A stretch of DNA of 64,000 nucleotides from Hominimerdicola alba (GCF_900109655.1 NZ_FOAT01000003.1:354868-418867), one strand, 5' to 3'; counted from the stretch's first letter, positions 8,894 through 19,901 are shown. The notes: generated from the letters alone by a model not told the origin. Numbers and translations are program-made.

Positions 8894-10021
8894 TTACCAG
8901 TTCTTGAAATACCTCTGACCATCCACTTCGAGGCAGAACTGCAGGGTCTCAAACCATGCTGAGATAGCACCGCCGCAATATCTTGGAGCGTAGTAGTAAG
9001 TCGCGCCGTTGGTGTTATCTTCACCCTTGAGCGCCCTTAACGCGCAGTCTCTTGTGTTCTGCGTGGGTACTGTAGTTCCGTTGTAGTAGCCGTAGATAGC
9101 ATCAAACTGTTCGGGAGCTGTGAGCACTGCCGAGATAGAGTCCGGGAACTGGCTCGATTTTACCCTGTTGATGATAACATTAGCAACTGCGATCTTGCTC
9201 GCTTCGGAACAATTGCCTACTTCGCCCTGAAGTACGTAGCACAGCATCTCGAATTCATCATCGGTATAGCTGATGACGGTATCTGCGCTGCCCTTGTCTT
9301 CAAGCTTGATAACGGTCTTGTCCTCTTTTTCTTCGGACTTATCGTCCTTCTTTTCCTCGGTGTTTTTGCTGTCGGGGGTCTTACCTGTAAAGTACTCAGC
9401 CATCGCATAGCCCTTTATCTCGCCATGTCTTACCGAATACCACACACCGTCATCGGTGCATCCGTCAACAACGACCCTTGTGTCTGTGTCGAGTACTTCA
9501 AGTGCTTCCGCGCTTTTGCTGGGTTCTGCCCTGAGATTTACGGGCGACTCAACATAAAGGAAGGTCTTGGAAATACTTTTGACCTTGTTTTTGGTTTTCT
9601 GTTCGGTCTCAGCCTTGACCGTCTCTTTGCTTGTCTTTTTCTCCTTGGCTGATGCTGTCGTCTCAGTTGCGGAGGAGCTTGTCTTTTTGCCTGCTTCCGT
9701 TACCGAAGTGGTCTCGGGAGCTGAAACTTCTCCGAACTCATACTCGTTGATACTCGCCTTTCTCCATGTGACGGTATCCAGTGCGGTATACGCACCCTCA
9801 TCTCTCGCTGTGTCGGTGGTGTTTACATTCGCAGCCTTTGTTTCTCTGCCGATCTCTGCTTCTGCTCCTGCATTTCTGCCAAGCAGTCCGCATACGCTTA
9901 TTGTACCTACGGTGAGTACGCACAGTGCGCTGCTTCCAAGCAAAGTTCCGACCTTTCTCACGGACGGCTTCGCGGAATTCCGTTTAGCAGCCCTTGATCT
10001 TTTCTGCTTCATTTCTATCAC
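8894..10021 (-). CDS. Exported SH3-domain cell wall hydrolase, SleB/CwlJ-type
   Basis: This 375-residue protein has an N-terminal membrane or signal helix (about 27-48), a Thr/Ser/Lys/Glu linker, a bacterial SH3 domain (about 152-208, VNLRAEPSKSAEALEVL to GYAMAEYFTG) and a C-terminal Hydrolase_2 domain (about 245-375) with MLCYVLQGEVGNCSE, VANVIINRVKSSQFP and RYFKNW. Hydrolase_2 enzymes cleave peptidoglycan; the family includes the spore cortex lytic enzyme SleB and vegetative wall enzymes. The start is GTG at 10021 behind GGAAAGG, or the ATG three codons later. A terminator separates it from spoIID. Confidence 0.88.
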   Translation of the reverse strand: MIEMKQKRSRAAKRNSAKPSVRKVGTLLGSSALCVLTVGTISVCGLLGRNAGAEAEIGRETKAANVNTTDTARDEGAYTALDTVTWRKASINEYEFGEVSAPETTSVTEAGKKTSSSATETTASAKEKKTSKETVKAETEQKTKNKVKSISKTFLYVESPVNLRAEPSKSAEALEVLDTDTRVVVDGCTDDGVWYSVRHGEIKGYAMAEYFTGKTPDSKNTEEKKDDKSEEKEDKTVIKLEDKGSADTVISYTDDEFEMLCYVLQGEVGNCSEASKIAVANVIINRVKSSQFPDSISAVLTAPEQFDAIYGYYNGTTVPTQNTRDCALRALKGEDNTNGATYYYAPRYCGGAISAWFETLQFCLEVDGQRYFKNW

Positions 10022-10147
10022 ATTACCTTTCCGGGAGCCCCTTGCGAGACTTCCTGTCCGCAGCCGTGAGAGATGCTGCGGAGCTTTATATTTTATACAC
10101 CGGCGGATCCGATGTAATAAGCATAAAGCAAGTGATGACTTATGTCA

Positions 10148-11227
10148 TCAGTAATCCCAGCCTTTATAGACTGTTTTGTTCCCGTAGATATCTTTCCATA
10201 TCTTCGGGAAGTAGATATCCTTGTCCGCTCTTTCCTTGTAGGAAGCTTTTATAGCGTCGATATCATCATCGGGTGTCAGCTTCTTAGCGACTATTACCCA
10301 TCTTACGCCTTCTTTCACCAGCTTTGAGCAGGTGGAGAGGGTTATATACTTATCGTCTTCGGTACACTTTATATCGCTTGAGTACCATGACCTCCTTGTA
10401 ATCTCATTATACCATTCATCGAACCTGTACTGTTCGTCGTTGAAATCTCTGTAGCCTATGTACTCCCAGAGATCGCCGTTATCGTCTTTTGCATCGGTAT
10501 TTATCATAAAGCAGCTGACGATGGCGTATTTGCACTTGCTCTCATATATCGAATTAAATTCGATTATCGCGTGATCCTTCAGGAAATCCACGCCCTGTTC
10601 ATACTCTGACAGGTGAGTGAAGCTTGTGCCCAGCCAACCCATATGGTGGCCGAATATCGTGATATTATCGGACTGACGCTCTTCGCTGATAATACTCCAT
10701 GAGTCGGCGAAAATACTGCCCGATTCATAGTAGTTACCATCAATATCCTTGTAAAGATACTCGTCATTGTTCTTACCCTGAAGAACAGGGAAGCTCATAT
10801 ACTCATCACCGTCGGAGTCCTTGAAGCCGGGTATCTTTAACCAGCCCACAACATCATCATTGCGGTCTAAAAGTTTTTTATCCTTGACCCACTTCTGTAC
10901 CTCACGCTTTTTGTAAGATTCATCGGGGTCTGCGATATCTATATCATCGCTGCCGGTATTTACCTCATAGTCCACATTTTCATCGAACTTGGGTTCATAC
11001 TGTTCAACGAGACCGTGTGCTCGCGATCTTTCTCCCTTTGTGGTGCTGAGATAGCTTTTCAGCTGACCGAGCGATACACAGAAGAGTCCAACCGAAGCTA
11101 TGAAAACTATCTTGCGGATTACCTCGCTGCTTTTATCGCCCTTCCAGGGGATAAAGTATCTTATCAGACCACCTTTATTTGATCCTTCGTTATCGTTAAA
11201 ATTTGCTGATCCTCTTGACATTGCCAT
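10148..11227 (-). CDS. Class B sortase-like transpeptidase (copy 2)
   Basis: Sortases join surface proteins to peptidoglycan or to each other outside the membrane. This 359-residue protein has a cytoplasmic N-terminus with FIPWKGDKSSEVIRK, one membrane helix (about 41-58), and an extracytoplasmic sortase domain. The catalytic histidine is in ITIFGHHMG, the cysteine in YITLSTCSK and the arginine in VRWVIVAKK. It is a close paralog of the next gene upstream (11313-12389), sharing long blocks such as SFTHLSEYEQGVDFLK. The two lie 85 bases apart with no clear terminator between them. Confidence 0.93.
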   Translation of the reverse strand: MAMSRGSANFNDNEGSNKGGLIRYFIPWKGDKSSEVIRKIVFIASVGLFCVSLGQLKSYLSTTKGERSRAHGLVEQYEPKFDENVDYEVNTGSDDIDIADPDESYKKREVQKWVKDKKLLDRNDDVVGWLKIPGFKDSDGDEYMSFPVLQGKNNDEYLYKDIDGNYYESGSIFADSWSIISEERQSDNITIFGHHMGWLGTSFTHLSEYEQGVDFLKDHAIIEFNSIYESKCKYAIVSCFMINTDAKDDNGDLWEYIGYRDFNDEQYRFDEWYNEITRRSWYSSDIKCTEDDKYITLSTCSKLVKEGVRWVIVAKKLTPDDDIDAIKASYKERADKDIYFPKIWKDIYGNKTVYKGWDY

Positions 11228-11312
11228 TTTATCATTACTCCTCGACTTTCAGGGTCATACCCTTTGTCAAGTCTTTTTTGCTGATCTGTTGTTAGTTGTT
11301 GTTAGTAATAAT

Positions 11313-12389
11313 TTAGTATTCCCAGCCCTTGTAGACCTTGTTGTTTCCATAAAGGTCACGCCAGTACTTGGGGAAATATATATCCTTATTGGGTTTTTCC
11401 TTATAGGACTTTACGATATGATCGATATTGTCATCAGCTGTAAGTTTCTTCGCTACTATTACCCATCTGAGATCTTTCAGCAGCTTGGAACAGGTCGATA
11501 AAGTTATATACTTATCGTCCTCGGTACACTTGATATCACTAGTATACCACGATCTTTTGCTTACCTGATCGTACCAGTCTTCAAATTTATTGTCATCATC
11601 ATTGAAGTCTCGGCAGCCAACATATTTCCAGGTCGGCTGATCGTCGTCACTATCCTCGGTATTTATCGCAAAGCAACTGATTATCGCATATTTGCGTCCG
11701 CTTTCGTATATGGAATTGAACTCGATTATCGGGTACTTTTTCAGGAAGTCCACGCCCTGTTCGTATTCGGACAGGTGAGTGAAACTCGTACCTACGTAAC
11801 CCATATGGTGACCGAACACCGTAATGTTATCGGTCTGACCGTTCTCATCCATTACGCTGGCATAATCAATAAAGATGCTGCCTGACTCGTAATACTCTTT
11901 ATCAAGGTTTTTGTTGAGATAGTATTTATTGTCCTCACCCTTTAAAACAGGGAAGTTTATATACTCCTCACCGCTGTAATCGGTAAATCCCGGTATCTTT
12001 ATCCAGCCGATAACGTCCTTATTGCGTTTCAGCAGGGGCTTTGCCCAATCCTGAAGCTTCAGCTTCTGAGCTGATGCCTCCGGGTTCGATGCATCGTAAT
12101 CATCGCCGCCGTTATTCGCATTGTAGTTGACGTTATCATCGAACTTGGGTTCGTATTCAACGACAACCTTTTGTATATAGGACTTCTGTTTCTCACGGCT
12201 GGCGCCCAGGTAATCACCCAGCTCGTTCAGCGACATAGAGAATAGCACTATCGATGCACAGAATGCCACCTTGCGGACTATCTCGTTAGCCTTATCACCT
12301 TTCCAGGGGATAAAGTATTTTACAAACCGCAGAAAGAAATTTGAATCATCTCTCTCTGTCAGATTCGCTGTCTCGTTAAACATTGCCAT
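11313..12389 (-). CDS. Class B sortase-like transpeptidase (copy 1)
   Basis: This 358-residue paralog of the neighbouring sortase has the same architecture: a cytoplasmic FIPWKGDKANEIVRK segment, one membrane helix, and a sortase domain with GHHMG (His), TLSTCSK (Cys) and LRWVIVAKK (Arg). The start overlaps the end of the cinA-type gene by 14 bases, suggesting one transcript pncC-sortase-sortase from the promoter at 13020-13048. No recognisable sortase substrate (a C-terminal sorting signal with hydrophobic helix and basic tail) is encoded in this window. Confidence 0.93.
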   Translation of the reverse strand: MAMFNETANLTERDDSNFFLRFVKYFIPWKGDKANEIVRKVAFCASIVLFSMSLNELGDYLGASREKQKSYIQKVVVEYEPKFDDNVNYNANNGGDDYDASNPEASAQKLKLQDWAKPLLKRNKDVIGWIKIPGFTDYSGEEYINFPVLKGEDNKYYLNKNLDKEYYESGSIFIDYASVMDENGQTDNITVFGHHMGYVGTSFTHLSEYEQGVDFLKKYPIIEFNSIYESGRKYAIISCFAINTEDSDDDQPTWKYVGCRDFNDDDNKFEDWYDQVSKRSWYTSDIKCTEDDKYITLSTCSKLLKDLRWVIVAKKLTADDNIDHIVKSYKEKPNKDIYFPKYWRDLYGNNKVYKGWEY

Positions 12390-12939
12390 CGTTATGATCT
12401 CCTTGACTTATCTGTATGCCGCAAAGCTCGCAGATCATCTGCATAGTTTTCAGCACAGTTAACCTTCTTATTGATCCTCTGTCAAGTTTTTCATACTCTT
12501 CATATAACTTCAGCACCCGCGACAATTCCTTGTCCTTGTACCTCACCGAAACGTATACCGTTCCGACAGGTTTTTCTTTGGTGCCTCCCGTGGGTCCGGC
12601 AAGACCCGTTATGCCCACCGCGCAGTCAGTACCGAAAAGTTCCATGGCACCTCTGCTCATCTCACTTGCAACCTCGGAAGAATAGACCGTATATTTCTCC
12701 AGCGTTTCTTTCTTAACGCCCAGGACTTTCATCTTTATATCCTCGGTATAGGTGCAGACACCGCCTTTGAACATAGCCGATGCTCCCGACACTGCGGTGA
12801 TACATTCAGCCACCATTCCGCCTGTACAGCTTTCGGCTGTAGACATAGTGACCGAATTCTTTATCATATATTTTACTACACCCGCTGTAACAATGTCAAT
12901 AGTTTCTGTTACCACTTTGTAGTCTTCCGCAAAATTCAT
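12376..12939 (-). CDS. pncC: CinA C-terminal domain protein, nicotinamide-nucleotide amidase (PncC-type)
   Basis: PncC-type proteins deamidate NMN to nicotinate mononucleotide in pyridine nucleotide recycling. This is the stand-alone C-terminal CinA domain (187 residues), with STAESCTGGMVAECIT, SGASAMFKGGVCTYTEDIK and GITGLAGPTGGTKEKPVGTVY. I chose the ATG at 12937-12939 because GGGAGG (12946-12951) lies 6 bases before it; a longer frame reaches 12975 but has no such site. It overlaps the first sortase gene by 14 bases, an unusual partnership that probably reflects shared transcription only. Confidence 0.88.
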   Translation of the reverse strand: MNFAEDYKVVTETIDIVTAGVVKYMIKNSVTMSTAESCTGGMVAECITAVSGASAMFKGGVCTYTEDIKMKVLGVKKETLEKYTVYSSEVASEMSRGAMELFGTDCAVGITGLAGPTGGTKEKPVGTVYVSVRYKDKELSRVLKLYEEYEKLDRGSIRRLTVLKTMQMICELCGIQISQGDHNDGNV

Positions 12940-13347
12940 CAACATCCTCCCGCCTTTTACTGACACATCACACAAAAAATCAGCCTTGTTTTTGAACCTG
13001 ATGTAAATTTAGTGAACATATCTTACTAAAAAATCAGGGGTTTTTCAACCGTTTTTGTTACGCTTCTGTTACACACTTGCTACATAAGTGTTTGATTTTT
13101 CGGACATTTAACACATTAAAAACTTCGGAAAATCGGGATATGAACATACTTGATCACCAATTTTTCACAATAGAAAAGTACCGAAATTTGTACGTAAAAA
13201 TTAAAATTTGGAAACATTGTAACCATTGTGTAACCAAATTTACCAATTGTAACATCGTACAAATTGAGATATTTTCTGTACAGTTGCCGGTATTCGCTGC
13301 ATGCAAAAATATGAAACAAAACAGTGTCAGTCATCCACATCTGACCC
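12940..13347. other. AT-rich intergenic region
   Basis: This region of roughly 400 bases separates pncC from thiI. It holds the pncC promoter (13020-13048) and the presumed end of the thiI transcript. The short open frames here lack ribosome binding sites and look like chance. No RNA structure was recognised. Confidence 0.5.
13020..13048 (-). promoter_or_regulatory. Promoter of pncC-sortase operon
   Basis: Minus strand: TTGAAA (13043-13048), 17-base spacer, TAAGAT (13020-13025), about 80 bases before the pncC ATG. Confidence 0.6.
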
Positions 13348-14526
13348 TTATCTGTTTTTGATAAGGGTAATACTGGTGTTCTCGACCGCTTTCTGTATAT
13401 AAGGCTCAAAATCGAAGCTTGCCTGCGCCTTTTCCACCTCAGCAAGAGAAGGCCTTGTCTTGGGATGCTTGGGTGTAAATACGGTACAGCAGTCCTCGTA
13501 TGGGAGGATGGAAGTCTCGAAAGTGCCTATCTTTCTTGCGATCTCAACTATCTCGGACTTATCCATACCTATGCAGGGTCTGAACACGGGCATACGGCAG
13601 GCTGCATCGGTGCAGACCATCGCGTACATGGTTTGACTTGCCACCTGACCAAGGCTCTCACCTGTAACCAGTGCCTGGATATCGCCGTCCTTTTCGCAGA
13701 TTCGCTGTGCGATCTCCATCATCAGTCGGCGCATGAGTATGGTGAAAAGCTCTTCGGGGCAGTTGTCCCTCAGCAGTTCCTGTATCTCGGTGAAAGGTAC
13801 GCAGAAGAACTTAACATCACCGCAGTAAGCTGTCATGAGCTTCGCAAGGGTCTCGACCTTCATTCTAGCTCTGTCAGAGGTGTAGGGCGGAGCTTCAAAG
13901 TGGATAGCTTCCACAACCGCACCGCGGCGAGCCATCATGTAGCCTGCAACAGGAGAATCGATACCGCCCGAAAGCAGGAGCAGTGCTCTGCCGCTGGAAC
14001 CTACGGGAATTCCGCCTGCACCGTCAACGGGGTCGGAATGAACATAGGCATAATCCTCGCGCACTTCCACCGTCACTGTAACTTCTGGGTCATGAACATC
14101 GACTTCGAGATGAGGGAACTTATCCAATATAGCGCCGCCCAGCTCGGAGCATATCTCAGGGGACTTGTGAGGGAACTTTTTATCGGCACGTCTTGCATTC
14201 ACCTTGAAAGTTCTTGCGCCCTCCAGCACTTCTGCCAGATAATCGGGTGCCTTTTCGCATATCGCTTTTAGGTCTTTTTCGATAGCGCCGCTTCTGCAAA
14301 GCTTGACTATGCCGAACACCTTGGATAGTCTGGTCTCAAACTCGTCAACATCGGGGTTCTCGCCCAGAGGTTCAACATACAGAGTTGACTGCGATTTAGT
14401 TACTCTGAACTCTCCAGCACTAGCCAGTCTGCGCTTTATCGTCTTGACCATCATGCTCTCAAAAGTGCTTTTGTTAAGACCCTTGAGGGCTATCTCGCCA
14501 TACTTGCAAAGAATTATTTCCTTCAT
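13348..14526 (-). CDS. thiI: tRNA 4-thiouridine synthetase ThiI
   Basis: ThiI adenylates U8 of tRNA and transfers sulfur to make 4-thiouridine; in some bacteria it also feeds thiamine synthesis. The 392-residue protein has an N-terminal ferredoxin-like/THUMP region (about 1-165) and a PP-loop ATPase domain with LLLLSGGIDSPVAGYMMARRG (about residue 180 on). It ends at about residue 392 without the rhodanese extension of the E. coli protein, as is usual in Firmicutes. The upstream same-strand gene is a cysteine desulfurase, the expected sulfur donor, as in the B. subtilis NifZ-ThiI pair. Confidence 0.95.
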   Translation of the reverse strand: MKEIILCKYGEIALKGLNKSTFESMMVKTIKRRLASAGEFRVTKSQSTLYVEPLGENPDVDEFETRLSKVFGIVKLCRSGAIEKDLKAICEKAPDYLAEVLEGARTFKVNARRADKKFPHKSPEICSELGGAILDKFPHLEVDVHDPEVTVTVEVREDYAYVHSDPVDGAGGIPVGSSGRALLLLSGGIDSPVAGYMMARRGAVVEAIHFEAPPYTSDRARMKVETLAKLMTAYCGDVKFFCVPFTEIQELLRDNCPEELFTILMRRLMMEIAQRICEKDGDIQALVTGESLGQVASQTMYAMVCTDAACRMPVFRPCIGMDKSEIVEIARKIGTFETSILPYEDCCTVFTPKHPKTRPSLAEVEKAQASFDFEPYIQKAVENTSITLIKNR

Positions 14527-14641
14527 TATAACTGCTCCTCCGTTGATTTTTTGTCAGTAACTGTCGGCTTAGTCCTGTAATTTATCGACCTGTTCCGACA
14601 TTCTCTTTATATATTAATATGGTATAAAACGTCCGTTCACT

Positions 14642-15772
14642 TTACTTCAGCCTTGCCAGTTCGTTTTGGGCAGCTGAGATACCCTCCATCAGACCGCGGA
14701 GGTCTTCCTCGGTGGTATCGGGTGAAAAGCTGATACGCAGAGTGGTGTCCATAGCTTGTACAGGTATTCTGAACTCAGCGAGAACGCCGCTTTTTTTGCC
14801 CTTTGAGCAAGCCGAACCGCTGGAAACGAATATCCCGCGCTTTTCCAGATAGTGCAGAAGCACCTCAGATTTAAGACCGTCCACCGTTATGCTTGTAACG
14901 TATGGCGATTTTTCTCCGCGGAAATTTATGCCGATGCCACCGTTTTTTTCACAAAGCTCAAACAGCAGAGCTTCCAGCTTTTTAGCGGATTCAAGCCTTT
15001 CGGCGATGTTTTTGGAGTAGTGCTTTACCGCTTCACCAAAGCCGCATATCAGGGGAACAGATTCCGTGCCCGAGCGCATATTTTTTTCCTGACCGCCGCC
15101 CATCAGCAGTGCGGGAAGATGCAGACCCTTGCGGATAAACAGTGCTCCCGTGCCTTTGGGACCGCAAATTTTGTGGGCACTCAGAGAGATAAGATCAGCA
15201 CCGAGAGTCTTGGTCTTTATCGGAAGTTTCATGTATCCCTGAACGCAGTCACAGTGAGTTATGACCTTAGGGAAATGCCTGTGTATCGCGTTGAAAGCCT
15301 TGCTCACGGGAAGTACCGCACCAGTTTCGTTGTTGACCAGCATCATACTTACAAGGAATGTATCCTCGTTGACTGCATCAGCAACAGCTTCGGCGGAGAT
15401 CACTCCGTTTTCATCAGGTGATATGCGTATGACCTCGCAGCCAAGGCGTTCCAGCTCATCTAAGGGACGTGCGGTGGCAGGGTGTTCTATGGTTGTGGTA
15501 ACGACCCTGTGCTTGCGCTTACCTTGCGATTTATATGCACCAAAAATTGCGGTGTTGCTGCTCTCGGTAGCCCCGGATGTGAAGAAAATCTCTTCGGCAA
15601 GGCAGCCAAGACTTTCGGCAATCGCTGTCCTGGCATCTGTCACCAGAAGCTCGGCATCAAGTCCGCAGCGGTGCAGTGACGATGGGTTCCCGAAAACCTC
15701 CAGACCTTTCATTACCCCCGCTTTTGCGGCTTCGCAGGGCTTTGTGGTAGCGGCGTTATCAAGATATATCAA
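14642..15772 (-). CDS. Cysteine desulfurase, NifS/IscS family
   Basis: This PLP enzyme removes sulfur from cysteine as a persulfide and here probably supplies ThiI, encoded just downstream. Motifs: YLDNAATTKP at the start, TSGATESSNTA, the PLP-lysine block SLSAHKICGPKGTGALF, and the persulfide-cysteine block SSGSACSKGKKSG. I chose a TTG start at 15770-15772: GAAAGGA (15782-15788) lies 9 bases upstream and translation then begins MIYLDNAATT as in the family. The longer ATG start at 15802 falls only a few bases after the promoter -10 box, so it is unlikely. Confidence 0.9.
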   Translation of the reverse strand: MIYLDNAATTKPCEAAKAGVMKGLEVFGNPSSLHRCGLDAELLVTDARTAIAESLGCLAEEIFFTSGATESSNTAIFGAYKSQGKRKHRVVTTTIEHPATARPLDELERLGCEVIRISPDENGVISAEAVADAVNEDTFLVSMMLVNNETGAVLPVSKAFNAIHRHFPKVITHCDCVQGYMKLPIKTKTLGADLISLSAHKICGPKGTGALFIRKGLHLPALLMGGGQEKNMRSGTESVPLICGFGEAVKHYSKNIAERLESAKKLEALLFELCEKNGGIGINFRGEKSPYVTSITVDGLKSEVLLHYLEKRGIFVSSGSACSKGKKSGVLAEFRIPVQAMDTTLRISFSPDTTEEDLRGLMEGISAAQNELARLK

Positions 15773-15809
15773 AGCGCTCAGTCCTTTCTGATTTGATAGC
15801 ATAAATTAT

Positions 15810-15838
15810 ATTATAACATATCCTGTTTCAAATTTCAA
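15810..15838 (-). promoter_or_regulatory. Sigma-A promoter of the cysteine desulfurase-thiI unit
   Basis: Minus strand: TTGAAA (15833-15838), 17-base spacer, TATAAT (15810-15815). A transcript from here begins near 15803, supporting the TTG start at 15772. Confidence 0.8.
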
Positions 15839-15913
15839 CCTGATAGTATGAACAGATCATCTTAGATATTACGTGAAACGTTCACTTTCGTGTGATTTTC
15901 GCTTTAAAAACTA

Positions 15914-15942
15914 TTGACAGCTTATCTTTCAAATGTTATAAT
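15914..15942 (+). promoter_or_regulatory. Consensus sigma-A promoter of cdd
   Basis: TTGACA (15914-15919), 17-base spacer, TATAAT (15937-15942): a perfect consensus match, 54 bases before the cdd ATG. Confidence 0.85.
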
Positions 15943-15996
15943 GATAGAGGTTGGGCGCCTATATGGCGAAATAAATAGATTTTGGGGTGTAATATA

Positions 15997-16380
15997 ATGG
16001 AAAACAAGGAACTTTTGGAGCTTGCCATCGAAGCCGCGAGTAATTCCTACTGCTCGTATTCGGGTTTCTCGGTAGGGGCGGCGCTACTCACTGAGGATGG
16101 CAGGATATTCACAGGCTGCAACGTGGAAAACAGCTCTTTTTCACTGACTATCTGCGCTGAACGCACAGCGATATTCAAGGCAGTGTCCGAGGGCTGCAGG
16201 AAATTCAAAGCAATAGCTATTGTCGGCGGTGCAGAGGGTAATTACAGCCACCCATGCTGTCCTTGCGGCGCTTGCTTGCAGGTGATGAGCGAATTCTGTG
16301 ACGATGATTTTTCGATCATTCTCACGAACGGGGAATTCACGCTGGGCGAATTTCTGCCTATGCGCTTTGAACTTAACTGA
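15997..16380 (+). CDS. cdd: Cytidine deaminase
   Basis: It deaminates cytidine and deoxycytidine to uridine forms in pyrimidine salvage. The protein is 127 residues, usual for the small tetrameric zinc enzyme. The catalytic block NVENSSFSLTICAERTAIFKA contains the CAE motif, and the second zinc-ligand pair is in HPCCPCGACLQVM. The ATG at 15997 is preferred because GGGGTG lies 7 bases before it; the frame extends to a TTG at 15982 that overlaps this site. A consensus promoter precedes it and a strong terminator follows, so it is monocistronic. Confidence 0.95.
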   Translation: MENKELLELAIEAASNSYCSYSGFSVGAALLTEDGRIFTGCNVENSSFSLTICAERTAIFKAVSEGCRKFKAIAIVGGAEGNYSHPCCPCGACLQVMSEFCDDDFSIILTNGEFTLGEFLPMRFELN

Positions 16381-16397
16381 ATCGGTATAAGATATCT

Positions 16398-16436
16398 ACA
16401 GGACTTTGCTTTGCGCGAGGTCCTGTTTCTTTTTTG
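16398..16436 (+). terminator. Intrinsic terminator of cdd
   Basis: Stem ACAGGAC/GTCCTGT (16398-16404 and 16420-16426) followed by a T-rich run TTTCTTTTTTG. Confidence 0.88.
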
Positions 16437-16594
16437 TTAAAAATGGTCGTGAAGCAGTATTTTTGCATCATAGAAAATGTTTGTCTTTATGTTTTGGTTT
16501 TATATCACGCTTAACGAATAATGAATATCGGGAGGCAAATAATGAAAGATATAAAAATTCGCATATCGGTATATGACAAAATAACGCAACGCAA

Positions 16595-16628
16595 AGGCAC
16601 TTCTGTCAGAAATATGACAAAAGTGCCT
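16595..16628. repeat. Dispersed hairpin, copy 1
   Basis: An imperfect hairpin built on AGGCACTTCTGTCA and TGACAAAAGTGCCT lies downstream of groEL. A nearly identical hairpin occurs at 39918-39954 after the xylanase gene. A 42-codon frame (16542-16670) with GGAGG upstream runs through it and overlaps the end of groEL, but I do not trust that frame as a gene. It may act as a weak terminator for groESL. Confidence 0.6.
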
Positions 16629-16666
16629 GAATGTTTATTATTTATCCCGCGGGAGTACCCTTTGAA

Positions 16667-18316
<1,650 letters not shown>

Positions 18317-18330
18317 TTACCTCCGTTTTG

Positions 18331-18365
18331 ATAATTCATAATTCATAATTCATAATTCATAATTA
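18331..18365. repeat. Five-copy 7-bp tandem repeat between groES and groEL
   Basis: Five tandem copies of ATAATTC, the last ending ATAATTA, lie just upstream of the groEL ribosome binding site. The same unit in degenerate form flanks the end of proS (1194-1229). Short tandem arrays of this kind can vary in copy number; any effect on groEL translation is speculation. Confidence 0.75.
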
Positions 18366-18453
18366 AGCCGAAAGATCACTTCCTGCAAATACGAAAGATG
18401 GATATGAACTATGGTAATTGTAATATTTATCTATGCCTGATGTACCTGTGCAG

Positions 18454-18753
<300 letters not shown>

Positions 18754-18775
18754 TTATGTGTTGCAAAATGTTGTT

Positions 18776-18802
18776 TTAGCACTCTTGATATCCGAGTGCT
18801 AA
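18776..18802 (-). promoter_or_regulatory. CIRCE operator (HrcA binding site)
   Basis: A perfect CIRCE inverted repeat: TTAGCACTC, 9-base spacer, GAGTGCTAA. It overlaps the start of the groESL transcript, where HrcA represses heat-shock genes in Firmicutes. Confidence 0.97.
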
Positions 18803-18806
18803 GTAT

Positions 18807-18834
18807 ATTGTACCACGATTTTTATAAATTGCAA
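18807..18834 (-). promoter_or_regulatory. groESL promoter
   Basis: Minus strand: TTGCAA (18829-18834), 16-base spacer ending TGG (extended element), TACAAT (18807-18812), directly upstream of CIRCE. Confidence 0.75.
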
Positions 18835-19190
18835 TACGTCTATCTGATTTTTGTAGATTTGCACAAATAGGTGTTTGCAAACACCATGAAAATTGTGTTA
18901 GTATGTGTCTGTTATTTTATGAAGTTTTATGTTATAATTACTATAATTAGTAATGTGATAAAAATCATCTGTTGTTGACTTTGTGATTATTCTTTGAATA
19001 TTTTTAAACTCGCTTTATTAAATTTATAAGATGTTCACAAAAAATTTATTTCAAGTTCACGAAAGTTGATTGTAAATTTGTTATACTGTAATTACTAATT
19101 ATTATTTAAATTATATTGTTGTCCCTTTAAAGGACGGCATAAAATTAATAGCTTGCAGTCCGGGTAAGTGGCTGAGGCGACGAAAGGAAG
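18835..19190. other. AT-rich intergenic region before the two-component operon
   Basis: This region of about 350 bases lies between the divergent groESL promoter and the response regulator gene. It contains a direct repeat GTTCAC at 19033-19038 and 19055-19060 (22 bases apart, two helical turns), a possible binding site for an OmpR-type regulator, and a TATACT near 19081 that may be the operon -10 box. No terminator or RNA gene was recognised. Confidence 0.4.
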
Positions 19191-19901
19191 ATGAATATGT
19201 CACTGGGAAGAGTCTTGGTAGTTGATGATGATAAGAATATCTGCGAGCTGCTGCGTCTTTATCTTGAAAAGGACGGATATGGCGTTATCCTGGCTCACGA
19301 CGGTGAGGAAGCAGTCGTAAAATTCAATGCGCTGAAGCCCGATATCATTCTGCTTGATATCATGCTGCCCGGCATCGACGGCTGGCAGGTATGCCGTGAG
19401 ATCAGAAAGAAGTCTAACGTTCCGATCATCATGATCACCGCAAAGGTTGAAACCTTTGATAAGGTACTGGGTCTTGAGCTCGGCGCTGACGATTATATCG
19501 TCAAGCCCTTTGATACCAAAGAGGTCATCGCGAGGATCAAGGCAGTTTACAGAAGAGTTGGTCAGTCCTCTGCAGAGAGCGAGATCAAGGAAGTCAAGTA
19601 TGACAAGCTTTCTGTAAATATGACAAGATATGAGCTGAGAGTAAACGGTCAGGTAATGGATACTCCCCCGAAGGAGCTGGAACTGCTGTTCCATCTGGCA
19701 TCGAACCCCAACAGAGTTTATACCAGAGATCAGCTTCTTGATGAAGTATGGGGCTTTGAGTACTATGGTGACTCGAGAACTATCGACGTTCATGTAAAGA
19801 GACTTCGTGAAAAGCTTGAGGGCGTTTCCGACAAGTGGGCACTGAAAACTGTTTGGGGCGTAGGCTACAAGTTTGAAGTTTCCGAAAACAACAATGAATA
19901 A
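19191..19901 (+). CDS. OmpR/PhoB-family response regulator, WalR-like
   Basis: A DNA-binding regulator of 236 residues. The receiver domain (about 5-118) has VVDDDKN acidic residues, the phosphorylatable aspartate in DIILLDIMLPGIDGW, and VKPFD with the conserved lysine. The winged-helix domain (about 135-232) ends with SRTIDVHVKRLREKLEG and WGVGYKFE, hallmarks of OmpR-type effectors. The histidine kinase and an HtrA-like protease gene follow, recalling the WalRK-HtrC arrangement of Firmicutes that controls wall metabolism; the YycH/YycI genes are absent here. Start ATG 19191 is preceded by GAAAGGAAG. Confidence 0.92.
   Translation: MNMSLGRVLVVDDDKNICELLRLYLEKDGYGVILAHDGEEAVVKFNALKPDIILLDIMLPGIDGWQVCREIRKKSNVPIIMITAKVETFDKVLGLELGADDYIVKPFDTKEVIARIKAVYRRVGQSSAESEIKEVKYDKLSVNMTRYELRVNGQVMDTPPKELELLFHLASNPNRVYTRDQLLDEVWGFEYYGDSRTIDVHVKRLREKLEGVSDKWALKTVWGVGYKFEVSENNNE

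Noticed and set aside
13077..13361. 94-codon plus-strand frame overlapping the thiI end
   Set aside because: No ribosome binding site, composition is that of AT-rich spacer, and the product has no recognisable fold.
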